A stretch of 20,877 bases of DNA from Lingula anatina (taxonomy: Eukaryota; Brachiopoda; Lingulata; Lingulida; Lingulidae): contig NW_019775616.1 of assembly GCF_001039355.2 (NCBI RefSeq), positions 35,222-56,098 of the forward strand. The letters are read 5' to 3'. Position 1 is the stretch's first letter. Every line of letters begins with the position of its first letter. The position numbers and the translations under genes were made by a program. Shown here one piece after another: positions 8,089 through 18,420 of the stretch. Below the pieces are notes generated by a model. The model saw only the letters and a program-made list of their open reading frames with translations, searched no databases and was not told where the DNA came from.

Positions 8089-9467
8089 GTTAACTCGTAT
8101 CATTAAATCAAACTATGGAAGTGCACTAAAGCGTTATGTTGTCCTATTTCATTTATCTCAAATTTAGTGTTATTTGACGAATGTTTCATTGTTAGTCAAG
8201 AAATATGTTTAATACCTTATCCCCCCCTCATTGATCATCATGTATGAAAACGTGAATGCAGTATAACAGTAATTTTTGCACTGAAGTAATTTTCACATTA
8301 TAAAAAATAAAATTTTTGTCATTGAGTGATATAAAAAAAACTTCCATGGTTACCCTGAGGGGTTTGTTAATTTTGTATTCAGGTAAATCAGTTGGGTGAA
8401 TAAGTGAAATTCATCTTTCATTTTTCCTTTTATACTATACAATAATGTTTTTTTTGGTTAATGAAATATATATATGTGATTTATTTCCAAGATTCTTTAA
8501 GCTTGATACCGATTTTTTTCATACTGTTTGGAAAAGTCTTGTTTACTTTGAGCTTAGAAAAATTACAAGCTGTTGAAATCTAGAGCCTGATTGATGCTTT
8601 GTAGATTGATCATTTTCATTAGTTGTCATTAAGAGAAGATATGTGGTTTTAGTCTTATTTAATTTCAGGGTTCACACTTGTGTTTATGCTCATCTTTGCT
8701 TAAAAGCATTTTGTTGCCATGTAAAAATAAAATTGTTTACAGTATTTTGCCTTGATCTCCTTACCTTTAAGCAAAATGTTTTGCCAAAGAAAACTGAAAA
8801 ATAGTTTGACGGTGGGCAGATGTGAAGTTCCATGTGGAAATCGGCTTTGCCATAATTTTTAGGCCTCTGTAATGTCGATTCTGACTGTCAAGGTGCAGGA
8901 TAATCAAGCAGTAATTTGAGCCAAATAATATGCTTATGTGGATATCCTTTCTGAAGAAATAACAGAACTACAGTTTTGAAATTGAACTAACAAGTATATT
9001 TCTCATGTATTTATACAGAAATGCTTGAGTATTGCTTCAGAGATTTCTACTGTCTTACAATGCATTGAAAAAGCAATGTGGAATGTATTTGAAAAGTTTG
9101 CAGAGCCACAATTAATATCTGCTAAATAAATAGTATTCTCATCATGATCATAATTTACTTGGAAGACATTCTGAAATGCCAATATTCCTAGTATATCTTG
9201 CATAATAATGGAATGTGAAACAGTTATCTCAATAATAAATGTTTCTAAAAATCTTGCATTGTCACAAAAAGAAAAAAAATATCAATTTATCTTACATTCA
9301 TAATAGTAAATATCTAGAAAGACATACAAATATATTTTTATATTTACTTGAAGCATTTCTTTAAATCCATAAAACTACAAAAAGCATTGCACAACTAGAA
9401 ATCATCAGATTGCATATTTTGAATGAGAGTCCATACGCTGAGTTCAGATTATAAGTTACCAGTCCAG
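8089..9467. other. intergenic DNA between convergent genes, no gene seen
   Basis: AT-rich sequence lying between the CHMP5 3' end (plus) and the 3' end of the minus-strand TspO-like gene. Additional poly(A)-signal-like hexamers occur on the plus strand (for example near 8726). A 66-codon minus-strand frame at 9003-9203 has no recognisable features. Confidence 0.5.
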
Positions 9468-9595
9468 CAGGATCGATGTATCGCTGAGGGGATTCTTACT
9501 TAAGCAGCTCAGTGTAATCAGCTTAATTGTCTGGCCTGTCCCCTCCAGTAGCTAGGGGGTAAATTTTTTTCGTGGCTGCTAAAGGGGTTTCAAAC
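9468..9595. mobile_element. degraded GATCGATC-family element, copy IV
   Basis: GGATCGATGTATCGCTGAGGGG at the left resembles the left end of copy II. It is followed by CTTAAGCAGCTCAG, TGTCTGGC, CTCCAGTAGCT and GGGGGTAAATTTT segments also found in copies I and II. The right arm is decayed (GTGGCTGCTAAAGGGG), so the boundary is approximate. Confidence 0.5.
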
Positions 9596-9600
9596 TGTGT

Positions 9601-9659
9601 TTAACAACATGTAGTGGGGACAAGCTTTTTTAACAACATGTAGTGGGGACAAACTTTTT
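9601..9659. repeat. 29-bp direct tandem repeat, two copies
   Basis: The unit TTAACAACATGTAGTGGGGA followed by CAARCTTTT occurs at 9601-9629 and again from 9630, differing by one base (CAAGC against CAAAC). It abuts the right side of element copy IV. Confidence 0.85.
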
Positions 9660-9801
9660 AACCTTATCAAACTGGCCATCACCCCAGTTTGACCTTGAAA
9701 TAATAATAAAATTGTATCGAGATTTTTCCTCACTTTATCTGCATTTTAAGTACTTACACTTGTACAGCTGGTTAGACGCTGTTGACCTTTAGCAAAATTT
9801 T

Positions 9802-9807
9802 TTTATT
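9802..9807 (-). terminator. candidate poly(A) signal, TspO-like gene 1
   Basis: TTTATT on the plus strand is AATAAA on the minus strand, about 295 bp past the stop codon of the minus-strand gene. It is the nearest canonical hexamer that I noticed, and its use is inferred. Confidence 0.35.
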
Positions 9808-10100
9808 ACAACCTTTAACTATTTTCTTACGTAAGTCTAAAAGTATCAAAATGATTTTTTTGTTTTGTGAAATATTGAAGACTTCCAGGCAGTCAAAGGT
9901 TTTGAATTGTGTTAGCTCAATAAATTCATATGTATGACTAATGAGAAGCATATTCAGAAAAAATGTAACAAAAATATAAACATTGTTTGGCATATTATAT
10001 AACTAACACTAATTCAGCTGTTTTTATAAGCTGCACCAAAGTTAACACTTGCATTTTCACTTTCTTCAAATGAGTGCAAGTTTAATAGCAATGGCCGGGA

Positions 10101-11801
10101 TTATATTTTATCCAATGTATACAAGTGGCTGTACAGCGGCCGAGTACAGTGGCGGTAAAACATCAGAATAACCTTGACCAATCCAATGACCACTGCTACT
10201 CCAAGGATCGCCACGGTGATGATGGAATTGCGCTTCTCGGGATCCCAGTTCTTGGCAAGGCTTCCACTCAGAGCGAGAATGAGGACAATGATTGGGCTGA
10301 AGTTGTAACGGGTGTATCGATCAAAGACAAAAATATCCAGACCAAACCAGACCAAGATCTCTCCTGCAAGCACGCCCAAAACTATGGTGCATGCAATGTC
10401 TTGTTTAATGCCTATGGTGTATGACAGGACTATGGCGGTGTTCAGGAGTGAGGCAATTGTACACCAGGTGGCGTAGAAGGCCAACCCATTCTGGACAAAG
10501 AATCGAATCATCCAGATGTCCTTCACTGACTTCATACTGACCAGGTTCGGCGCTATCTTCTCAAGTTGACGATGTGTCAAGAAAAGTGCCACGTAGAGCG
10601 AAAAAGTGGTTAGAAACAGATCCACCATGGACCAGATGATGAGCATGCGATCAAACAGAATAAGCCAGGCGACATTCAGGACATTGTTGATGATGAAGAC
10701 GAAGAACAGTCCGGTTGGAACAAGTTGTGGATCCACATACAAGTAGCTTCCCATTGTGGACTTGCGGCACATACTGGTCGCTACATAGATCAGCCATAAG
10801 AACTGTAAATAAAATACAAACAATGTTGCATCATGTGCATCAAATCAGAAAGATGAAACTAGACGTACATTAGATAGGAAACTCCCTAATATATCTTCAA
10901 ATTTACCTATTGATTATTATGATTATAAGCATACAGATAAATGTTTTTTTTTTTTGTTTGTGACAATACTTGCTTAAATTAAGTAAGATTTTTAAAATGT
11001 TTCACCACAAACTACATTCAAATTTATGACTTTCATGAATCTTTTATCTTGTTCACAACAGACATTTTTACTACTAACTTACATTTGAAATTCACACAGA
11101 CACAATCACACAAAAACTATAACCCACGTTATATCTGATACAAGAGATGCACTCTACTGTACCTGCCAAGTGTAGATAAAGCCCCAGATTGAGAAAGTCC
11201 AGCCAGCAGGTGTGATTTCAAGGTAAAAATAGTCCGAGACATCCCCAGTGTTGTTCAGAAACAAACCTGCAAATGTTTGTGATGGTCATTCAGTGTTATA
11301 ATGTAATTTTATAAAATCAGATTATATTTTAATAAATTATTTTTGGGAAGAGTGTACCTATAAATTTTGTCTTATTTATGTTACTTAACTGTAAATTCCT
11401 ACATGGTTATTACTGTTGTTGTTAATCAAAAAAATTGTTATTCTTTTTATTTCATTATTTATTTATATATTTCTTGCAAGGAAGAAAATAATAATTTGAC
11501 AACAAAGCTTCAATATACACTAAATTCATAACAGCATAAGAAATATATAGAAACATTGAGAAAACATTACAAATTTTTAAGCTGACCAATTCTTATACAT
11601 TTAATTTAATTTGGATACAATGACTGTACTAATTTTTTTCTGAAAACGCAGAATAAAGTAATTTATCCTCTCACCTTCAAAGTCTTGGCCAACTAGAGTC
11701 CAAGATGATGACAGAAAATTCATAAACAATATCGCTATGTAGACAGCAAATGTCAGAAGAATAAGCAGCATCAGCAGCAGTTTATGTCCCTGTGTTTTCA
11801 T
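10101..11801 (-). CDS. TspO/MBR-related multi-pass membrane protein, gene 1 (310 aa)
   Basis: Three coding exons: 11675-11801, 11163-11266 and 10101-10802, with GT/AG borders and phases 1 and 0. The start is the Met of [13 protein letters not shown] at 11801, 14 bases downstream of a TTTTTTTCTTTTGCAG acceptor, so an upstream 5'-leader exon is likely. Predicted topology is about eight membrane segments: one near residues 8-30, one starting at [12 protein letters not shown] (60-71), and the rest in the last exon, with YLYVDP (97-102) and [11 protein letters not shown] (261-271) between them. The ITPAGxxFSIWG-IY motif and preceding [10 protein letters not shown] resemble the N-terminal part of bacterial tryptophan-rich TspO/MBR-like proteins, but the protein is longer than classical 5-helix TspO. 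Biochemical role unknown. It is a paralogue of the plus-strand gene at 13488, about half identical in the last exon by eye, and is transcribed away from it. Confidence 0.88.
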
Positions 11802-11815
11802 GGTTGCTTGTTGTA

Positions 11816-12823
11816 CTGCAAAAGAAAAAAAAAACAATTTTGAAATATTTTAGGAGTTTTTTAAAACATCAAAACAGAGTTTCCAATTTTTATTCGTAAT
11901 GAACTAGTTAGATACATGTTTGTGAGAACTTGTCAAAACCAGTTGTGTAACAATCTCTTATGACAAATTAAATTGTCAGTCCAAAAATTAAGTGCTTCTT
12001 CGATCCCCTTATAATCACAGGGAGCCTGAAAAATTGGGTTAATCAAAATACACTCCAGATGGCACCACCTCCTTCAATAGAAAAACATGCCAGTCATCCC
12101 AGCTGGGTTTTCATTTAATAAGAGGCACTCGTGTATTTCTGCATGTCAATTATAGAAAAACTCTGTATTTATACCGACTTGAAAACTGCGGCACTGATGT
12201 CACTGCCCAATTGAGAACAAAAGACAGCTACAGGGTAGTACTGTACGTACTTGCAGATTTGTGCACCATTCACAAATCTTCCAAATGTCAACAAACTTGC
12301 AGTATATACATGTACATGTATGCCTTCTACTTTGAAGTTCCTATAATCTTTTAAAAAGCAGTGGTCCACAAGCAATTGTAAGGTGGCCAGAATTTTAAAA
12401 ATGAGTCTGAATTATCGATGGCGTTTTATAACAAAGCAAGAAATGTCCATCAACATGCCTCAATTTCTTAACTGATATACACAAAAATTTATATACTTGT
12501 TGTCTTTATTAATTCTGTACATGTTGTTGCACTGTACATCATCAATAAAGTACTGCAAGTCTCTTGCTTACACAAAATTCGCTCAATAAAACCTCATCAA
12601 CACATCACAATACTAGAACTCTACACTGTCAATTGTAAGAGATCCTGAAGTGTCACTGATGCTCATCCCCTTCATTTTAAATTCTAAAAAAACTTCGTTC
12701 TAAACTAGATAATTTCACACTAAGCACATGCAACAGACACAAACAAACTAGCATACAGTAAACTAATAAAGTTATTATAAACTTATTCTTATTCAATTTC
12801 GTTTTGCTAGATATTCAACTCAC
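11816..12823 (-). other. 5'-leader intron of TspO-like gene 1 (probable)
   Basis: On the minus strand, CTCAG followed by GTGAGT at 12828-12818 is a near-consensus donor, and the polypyrimidine tract plus TTGCAG ending at 11816 is a strong acceptor. Splicing them would join a leader exon starting upstream of 12824 to the ATG exon. No coding sequence is visible in between; the short minus-strand frame at 12169-12375 has no family signature. Confidence 0.5.
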
Positions 12824-13270
12824 CTGAGTAACCCTTGTACTTTTTCTAAGTACTCACGCCTGTTACACCTATTTTACCAGATCACATTTACATAAATGAA
12901 AGGCTTGTATAACATGGGTGTAACCGCGTGCACTGCAACGTGCCGTCCAAGCGACCCAGATTCAGAACGAGGCGCAAAAACAAAAACTGATTTTAAGCAA
13001 ACAATATTTTATTATTAAATATTCGCAGTTTAACATTATGTGGAATAATAATATATAAAATATTATATTTTTATCAATAAAAATGTACATTTTAAAAGTA
13101 AGATATTTAAAACTAAATTTTGTGAAGAAATTTTGACACAAAGAATAATAAATTTATGATTTTATAAGACCTGTTTTCATGGGTCATCGGACGCACAGCA
13201 AGTCATAGCAGTGTGTTCATATAACCTGTTGTTTTTTGGGAAGGAAGTTGTTATTCGATTATCACTGAAG
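12824..13270. promoter_or_regulatory. shared divergent promoter region of the two TspO-like genes
   Basis: The two paralogous genes are transcribed away from each other, and their inferred non-coding leader exons end at 12824 (minus, CAG/GTGAGT donor) and about 13270 (plus, GAAG/GTAGGC donor). The intervening 0.45 kb must hold both transcription starts. It includes a relatively G+C-rich patch at 12920-12975 (GTAACCGCGTGC and GTGCCGTCCAAGCGACCC) and an AT-rich stretch at 13000-13170. No TATA box can be assigned with confidence. Confidence 0.5.
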
Positions 13271-13487
13271 GTAGGCTCTCCGAAAATATTGTAAATCAAC
13301 GAATTACAAATGAAAGTTAAATTAGAATTAGCCTGCTGTTAGTCAAGTTTAAGTTTTTGTAACTCAAAACGACCGTTCATAGACAAGTCTTTTGCAACGT
13401 GAGTTACCTTTACTTCAGTTAGACTAAAAAAACCTTAATAATTTAACAACTTTATCATTTTTCCTAGGTATACTCAGAGGTTTCAAA

Positions 13488-15569
13488 ATGGACGTGAATT
13501 TTGAAATTGAGAAAGAAGTTAAATACAAGCACCATGCAGCTTTTATGCTGTTGATAATTCTGACAGTTTTGGGGTTTGCGGCTACCTGCGGCTTCAATGC
13601 CGTTTCGAACGGTCCAAACGGTGAGTAAAAAATATGTTTACTCCGATTAATAATACAATGTACAAATGAATAAACAAAGTAAAAGATGATAAAGGAAAAT
13701 ATGCTTAGGATTTTCATTTGGATTATTTTTTCATTGTTTGAATCATTAATTTAACAGTATTCACATGTTTTTCTTTTCTGTACGCTGGTATTGGTACTGG
13801 TATTCAATATTCCCCAACAGTCATATTTATGTCCTGCAAAGTTTTTTGTATTTCCTGAATCACACCTCAAAGACGGTAAAACTCATTAAACGACACTTTA
13901 TTGGATTCATTCCCACTGTCGTCATTATCTTTCCTCAGTTTAAAAAAATGAGTGACAGCTCACAAGCTCTGTACCAGTATTATACACTGCAATATACTAG
14001 TATAACACTGCAATATTTCTTCTCGCATTTTCAGCCCTGTTTTTAAACAACACAGGAGATGTGTCTGATGCTTACTACTTGGAGATTACTCCCGCTGGAT
14101 GGACTTTCTCTATCTGGGGGATTATCTATTTCTGGCAGGTAGGGCTTATCCGTGTGTTTAAGGTGTGTGTGTATGTTTGTGTGCGTGTGTATATTTGTGT
14201 GTGTGTGTTTGGGGAGGGGGAGGAAGGAGAATCTCGTTGTCCTTTACAACATATGAATATTTGGTCAAAAATTGAATGTTTTGTGTGAAATTTGAGATAT
14301 TATGCAAAAATACCCCCATTTGTACTTGTATAGTTGTAAAGGTTTGATTTATGAACAGTTTTTCTAAAAAACAAGCAAACATAAAGTGCCATAGTTAGCT
14401 CAGGAGACAGATGTTACCTTGTGAGCCTTGAAGCAGAATGGTCATTCTTTATCTATAACGAGTACCTGTGGAATGTCATTATGTGTATATAGGCATAGCC
14501 ATTGCGTCATTAGACAGATAGGAGCAGCAGATAGAATCAGAAATTATATGAACTTTGACTGACATTTCCCTAATGAGTTGTCTAAGAGAAGAAAATTTTA
14601 ATGAAGTATGAATTGACTGCTATTGCAAGGATGGTGCCCAAATTAAGTTATCTTTAAATTGTACAAGTTAATTTACCATCTGATGATCTGGTGTACCATT
14701 TGTAGTTTTAAAGTAAAAGTTTTTATTCCTGATACAGTCAAGAATGACATTTTTTTTACACATTAGCATGTGGGCACAGTGGCAGACACATATAGTACTA
14801 ACGCACACACTTGTTATAGGGAAAAAAAAAAACAATTATGATTTCACTTTGTTTTCCACAGGTGTGTTTTCTGATCTACGCCTTGGTAAGTCTGTGTCGT
14901 AAGGGACCTAAGGGTTATCTGTACGTCAACCCAGGCCTCCTACCAGCAGGAACTTTCATCTTCTACATCGTCAACAATCTCTGCAACATAAGCTGGCTGT
15001 TTCTGTGGGACAGACAGATTTTATGGGGGGCTCTCATCGTCATCGCCCTGATGCCTTTTACACTCTGGGTCGCCTTGGTGTTCTGTCATCTGCGCCTTGA
15101 CTCTATCGCCTATCAGCTGATAGGGATGAATTCTGGGAAGGACATCTGGTTGATCCGATTCCTCGTGCAGAATGCTATGGCCTTTTACGCAACCTGGGTT
15201 ACCATAGCAACATTGTTGAATCTCTCCATGGTGTTGAGCTACGTCACAAAGGCTGTAACACAGGACGTTGCATGCACAATTGCTTTGGGCATCCTGTCTG
15301 CGGAGATCACCACATGGTTCATCCTAGAGACCTTTGTGCTGGACCGATATGTGCGCTACACCTTCGCACCATATCCAGTTATAATCATGGCTCTGATTGG
15401 TTCCATGTCCAAGAACTGGGATCCAACCAAACGCAATTCCATATTTACTGCGGTGCTTCTTGGCATAGCTGGGGTGTTGACCATAGTGAAAGTATCTGTC
15501 ATTATTTATCGTCATATCAAACGACCATTGTATCAAAAAGTGGAACCAATCACTTCCAAACCCTTTTAA
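13488..15569 (+). CDS. TspO/MBR-related multi-pass membrane protein, gene 2 (314 aa)
   Basis: Three coding exons: 13488-13620, 14035-14138 and 14862-15569, joined with phases 1 and 0. The ATG ([16 protein letters not shown]) lies 20 bases after a TCATTTTTCCTAG acceptor, suggesting a spliced leader exon as in gene 1. Residues 17-38 form a first membrane segment. [16 protein letters not shown] (46-61) and [18 protein letters not shown] (62-79) follow, then about six further segments with conserved landmarks YLYVNP (98-103), [12 protein letters not shown] (172-183), QDVACTI (213-219) and [11 protein letters not shown] (263-273), and a basic tail YRHIKRPLY. The 104-bp middle exon has exactly the same length as in gene 1. 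The [12 protein letters not shown] motif links it to TspO/MBR-type tryptophan-rich proteins; ligand, partner and cellular membrane cannot be told from sequence. The N-terminus lacks a typical cleavable signal peptide. Confidence 0.9.
13621..14034 (+). other. intron 1 of TspO-like gene 2
   Basis: It begins GTGAGT and ends CATTTTCAG. The 93-codon open frame spanning it (13765-14046) is intronic and runs into exon 2 in another frame, so it is not a gene. Confidence 0.85.
14139..14861 (+). other. intron 2 of TspO-like gene 2, with GT microsatellite
   Basis: It begins GTAGGG and ends TTTTCCACAG. It carries a degenerate (GT)n tract followed by G-rich sequence at 14163-14222. The equivalent intron of gene 1 is only 360 bp (10803-11162). 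Confidence 0.85.
14163..14222. repeat. GT-rich microsatellite
   Basis: Interrupted GTGTGT units followed by GGGGAGGGGGAGG. It produces low-complexity open frames on both strands rich in Val/Cys or His/Thr, which are not genes. Confidence 0.85.
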
Positions 15570-16226
15570 TCATTTTTATATGAATTTCTGTGTCTGTATA
15601 CCTCATTTGTTTATTGTATATATTTGGATTTAGAGATTAAACTCAGTTTGCTCATTACTCTTTAGGACCAAAGGAACTTTCAGTAGTTCATCTTTTAGTT
15701 AATAATACTCCATATTGCACAGATATTATTTGACAGTTGAGTGAAGTATCATTTATTAGATGCTTTATTATTTGTACAGCATAGCTTTTATAATTGGAAA
15801 TCATACTTTAAAAATTTAAAGAGTGCTAAATTTCAAACATTAACTATTTTTTCTTTGTTTATATATAACTGTTGTGGCAAAAGAAAAATAATAATTAAAG
15901 AATATTTTTATGTATTAAGTACATTCCCTGTGAAGTGTTGGAAATTGGAATATTTAGACAATGAGGTTATCTGAACTGTAACATTTGAAATACCCTATCA
16001 ATTAAAAATATCTTACGAACAACGAAATAAAAATACTAGTACACGTGGGAGAAAATAAATCTACTAGTATGCAAGCATATATGATTTTCTTCACTGATTG
16101 TTATTTAAATGTAACTATCCGTGTCTTCCAAGGCACTTTTACAGAAATATTTTACTTATTTTGTACTCCTATGCAATGCCAAGGCCATCTTCCACTTACA
16201 TGTACATTCATATTTTTTTGAATAAA
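15570..16226 (+). other. 3' UTR of TspO-like gene 2 (probable)
   Basis: AT-rich sequence following the TAA. AATAAA occurs at 16221-16226 in TTTTTGAATAAACTC, with an earlier weaker context near 16025. Open frames inside are short and featureless. Confidence 0.45.
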
Positions 16227-17116
16227 CTCTTTTACTTGAAAAAGGTTTCTTTCATTTTATTGTTGTCAACATGAGTGGATGTCATTCATCAATTAATTAA
16301 ATGTGTCAAATAAAGACAAGTTATGCTGAATTTTCCATTAATGACCAAACATATAGCATGTACTGCCTCATTCATCTTAGCAGCCTAATGTGTCTATAAT
16401 GGTTTGTAGTGATACAAAAGCTTCTTCATCCCAGACAACATCTAAATACAGGGTCGCCTTTGTGTTTTGAATTGAGAGAAGAAGTGAAGCTGGAGCAAGT
16501 TATCAGAGAATAGATGTAAGACCTTTTAAGGACTTGCATATAGTACGGGAGGGGCGAAAAATCATATAACAGCAAGTACCTTTTTATGTGGTCACTCTTA
16601 TTAGCCAAAGCTATCTTTGGCACACCCTTTTTGTAGAGCATAAATAAGTGACCCACCTCCAGTAGCTACAGTGCACCATCGCCTATAAAACGAGAATACA
16701 AACACAAGTTGTGTCGCCTTAAAAACACGGGCACGTCCATTTGATCATTTATTTTGTTTTGATCAGCACAAATAAATACCGAAACAGCAATTGCGGTAGT
16801 TGAGACGTCTTCAAGGTTACAACAACCACATCCACTTTAATGCACGTTTTTCAGTACAATCGGCCAGCCAAAATATCCATCAAATCGTAAGAAGATCGGT
16901 AAATGGACATTATGGACTGTCTTGAGAAATCTTTATGAAATAGAGACGCAGTGCCCTTCTAAAATTTGGCTAATTAGAGGAGTGTATATCTCAAATTTCA
17001 GGCGTTTGAAATGGCTGCTGTTCTTAAAAGAACTTGAGAACGCCATCACTTCCACCTTGCAGATCTGGTCTCATCTTTATTTATATCACATAAAAATACA
17101 TCTTATGCAAATATTT
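16227..17116. other. intergenic DNA, no gene seen
   Basis: Two short open frames (16426-16656 minus and 16922-17152 plus) show no motif or codon pattern that I would accept. No repeats were noticed apart from simple A/T tracts. Confidence 0.5.
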
Positions 17117-17394
17117 AATTTTGACATTTTCATATTGATGTCGATATACTAACTGGGCCTGGTTATCATTATATAAAATTATCAAGTTTCAACAAACAAA
17201 ATTGAAGCGCAAATTTCAATTGCAAGGGATATTTTTATTTTGGTATATTTTACTTAATTTTGATATTTTCATATTGATGTCGATATACTAACTGGGCCTG
17301 GTTATCATTAAATAAAATTGTCAAGTTTCAATAAACACAAAATTGAAGTGCAAAAATCAATTGCAAGGGATATTTTTATTTTGATATATTTCAC
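17117..17394. repeat. 139-bp tandem duplication, two copies
   Basis: A unit beginning AATTTTGACATTTTCATATT at 17117 recurs at 17256 (AATTTTGATATTTTCATATT). Both copies share GATGTCGATATACTAACTGG, a GCCTGGTTATCATT segment and CAATTGCAAGGGATATTTTT. A dozen or so differences between the units by eye imply an older duplication than the CHMP5 segment. No known element family is recognised. Confidence 0.9.
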
Positions 17395-17417
17395 TGCTCT
17401 AATATTTCACTGCTCTA
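17386..17417. repeat. 16-bp perfect tandem duplication
   Basis: ATATTTCACTGCTCTA occurs at 17386-17401 and again at 17402-17417, at the trailing edge of the 139-bp repeat. Confidence 0.9.
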
Positions 17418-18109
17418 ATCCAAATTATCGGTGCAGTGAAGTCACTAATTGTCGTCTCGCGTGTACGGCCAGCACAACAATTACGTGAGACAGTGAGGGG
17501 GCCCTGAACGAAAAGCAGTGGACAGTCTAAATAATTCACCACATTTTTCTGGCCCGGCATCGATTTTAGTGCTATTAGGTGCGGAGTCATTGGCTAGCGT
17601 TAAAGAGGATATTCCACATAGATGTTAAATTCTCAACACACAATAATTGCTTTAATAATTGCAAGATCCTTGCCATTACATTTAATTGCAACATGTAATG
17701 TTACACAATCGATAATACAAGAAGTTTTCATACATTTCCGCTACTAATGATTAAACAGCTTTAATTTCAAAATGTCATCTTCATTCAGTAACGGAAATGA
17801 GTTCTCAGCCTTCACTGTCACATCTGAACAGACTGAAGTGCAATTTGTATATGTTATAGTTTTTTTTTCCTAATTTTAATTTTGAAGAAATAACGTCATC
17901 GTCTTAATCGACTTTCATCAATATAGATCTACCAGAAATACCATATCAAACATGCAACTCTGGAGAAGTCTTTTTTATAAAAACATAGATTTCATTATCA
18001 CTTCTGGCGTCATCAGGACCCATGAAAGGTGCTTTTGGAAGTATTTTGACAATGTTCCGATACAATAAAAGTGCTGGCTCTGTGGAAGTATAAGTTATAA
18101 AACATCCGA
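17418..18109. other. intergenic DNA, no gene seen
   Basis: No supported coding or RNA feature. The 63-codon minus frame at 17399-17590 begins in the 16-bp repeat and has no family signature. Confidence 0.45.
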
Positions 18110-18115
18110 TTTATT
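18110..18115 (-). terminator. candidate poly(A) signal for the minus-strand gene at 18420
   Basis: TTTATT on the plus strand gives AATAAA on the minus strand, about 305 bp past the TGA at 18420-18422. It is a reasonable position for transcript cleavage, but use is inferred. Confidence 0.4.
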
Positions 18116-18213
18116 TAAGAGGCTGTCAAACACGATTCAATGGACATCATGGCGTTATTGCTTTTAATATAGGCCTATCCATCCCTGTCTCTGCCCCTAA
18201 AGATTTTTTTTTA

Positions 18214-18420
18214 ATCGAATGACATCATTTGTTCATATGGTAACGTCACTGCTATTAGCTGCGCGAATGCCCCTGACACTGTAAGGGTGTATTTTCTGAC
18301 AGTTACGTCATAGGAGTTTTTTAAAATAGATATCGAATGACATGCTATGGGCTGTGGTGATTTCCCTGGCATTATAAAGGTGTGTTTTTTTTTTACATTA
18401 ACGTCATAGGTGTTTTGTGT
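18214..18420. repeat. diverged tandem repeat in the 3' UTR, two units
   Basis: Two units of about 118 and 89 bp (18214-18331 and 18332-18420) both start ATCGAATGACAT, contain a TAARGGTGT segment and end with ACGTCATAGG followed by a GT/T-rich run. The second unit ends at the stop codon of the minus-strand gene, so both units lie in its probable 3' UTR. Confidence 0.6.

Noticed and set aside
9003-9993. Short minus-strand open frames at 9003-9203 and 9772-9993
   Set aside because: Below a believable size in AT-rich sequence. The second lies in the probable 3' UTR of TspO-like gene 1.
12300-12325. Palindromic TACATGTACATGTA as a possible regulatory site
   Set aside because: Short TACATGTA-type palindromes are common in AT-rich invertebrate DNA, and this one lies inside a probable intron with nothing else to support a function.
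14061-14382. Open frames over exon 2 and the GT microsatellite of TspO-like gene 2
   Set aside because: The plus frame is exon 2 read through its splice donor into the GT repeat, and the minus frame is the complement of the same repeat.
14838-14861. ATG at 14838 as the start of an independent 243-aa protein
   Set aside because: The first eight codons precede a TTTTCCACAG acceptor at 14861. The paralogue has the same exon joined in phase 0 to the 104-bp exon, so this ATG is intronic.
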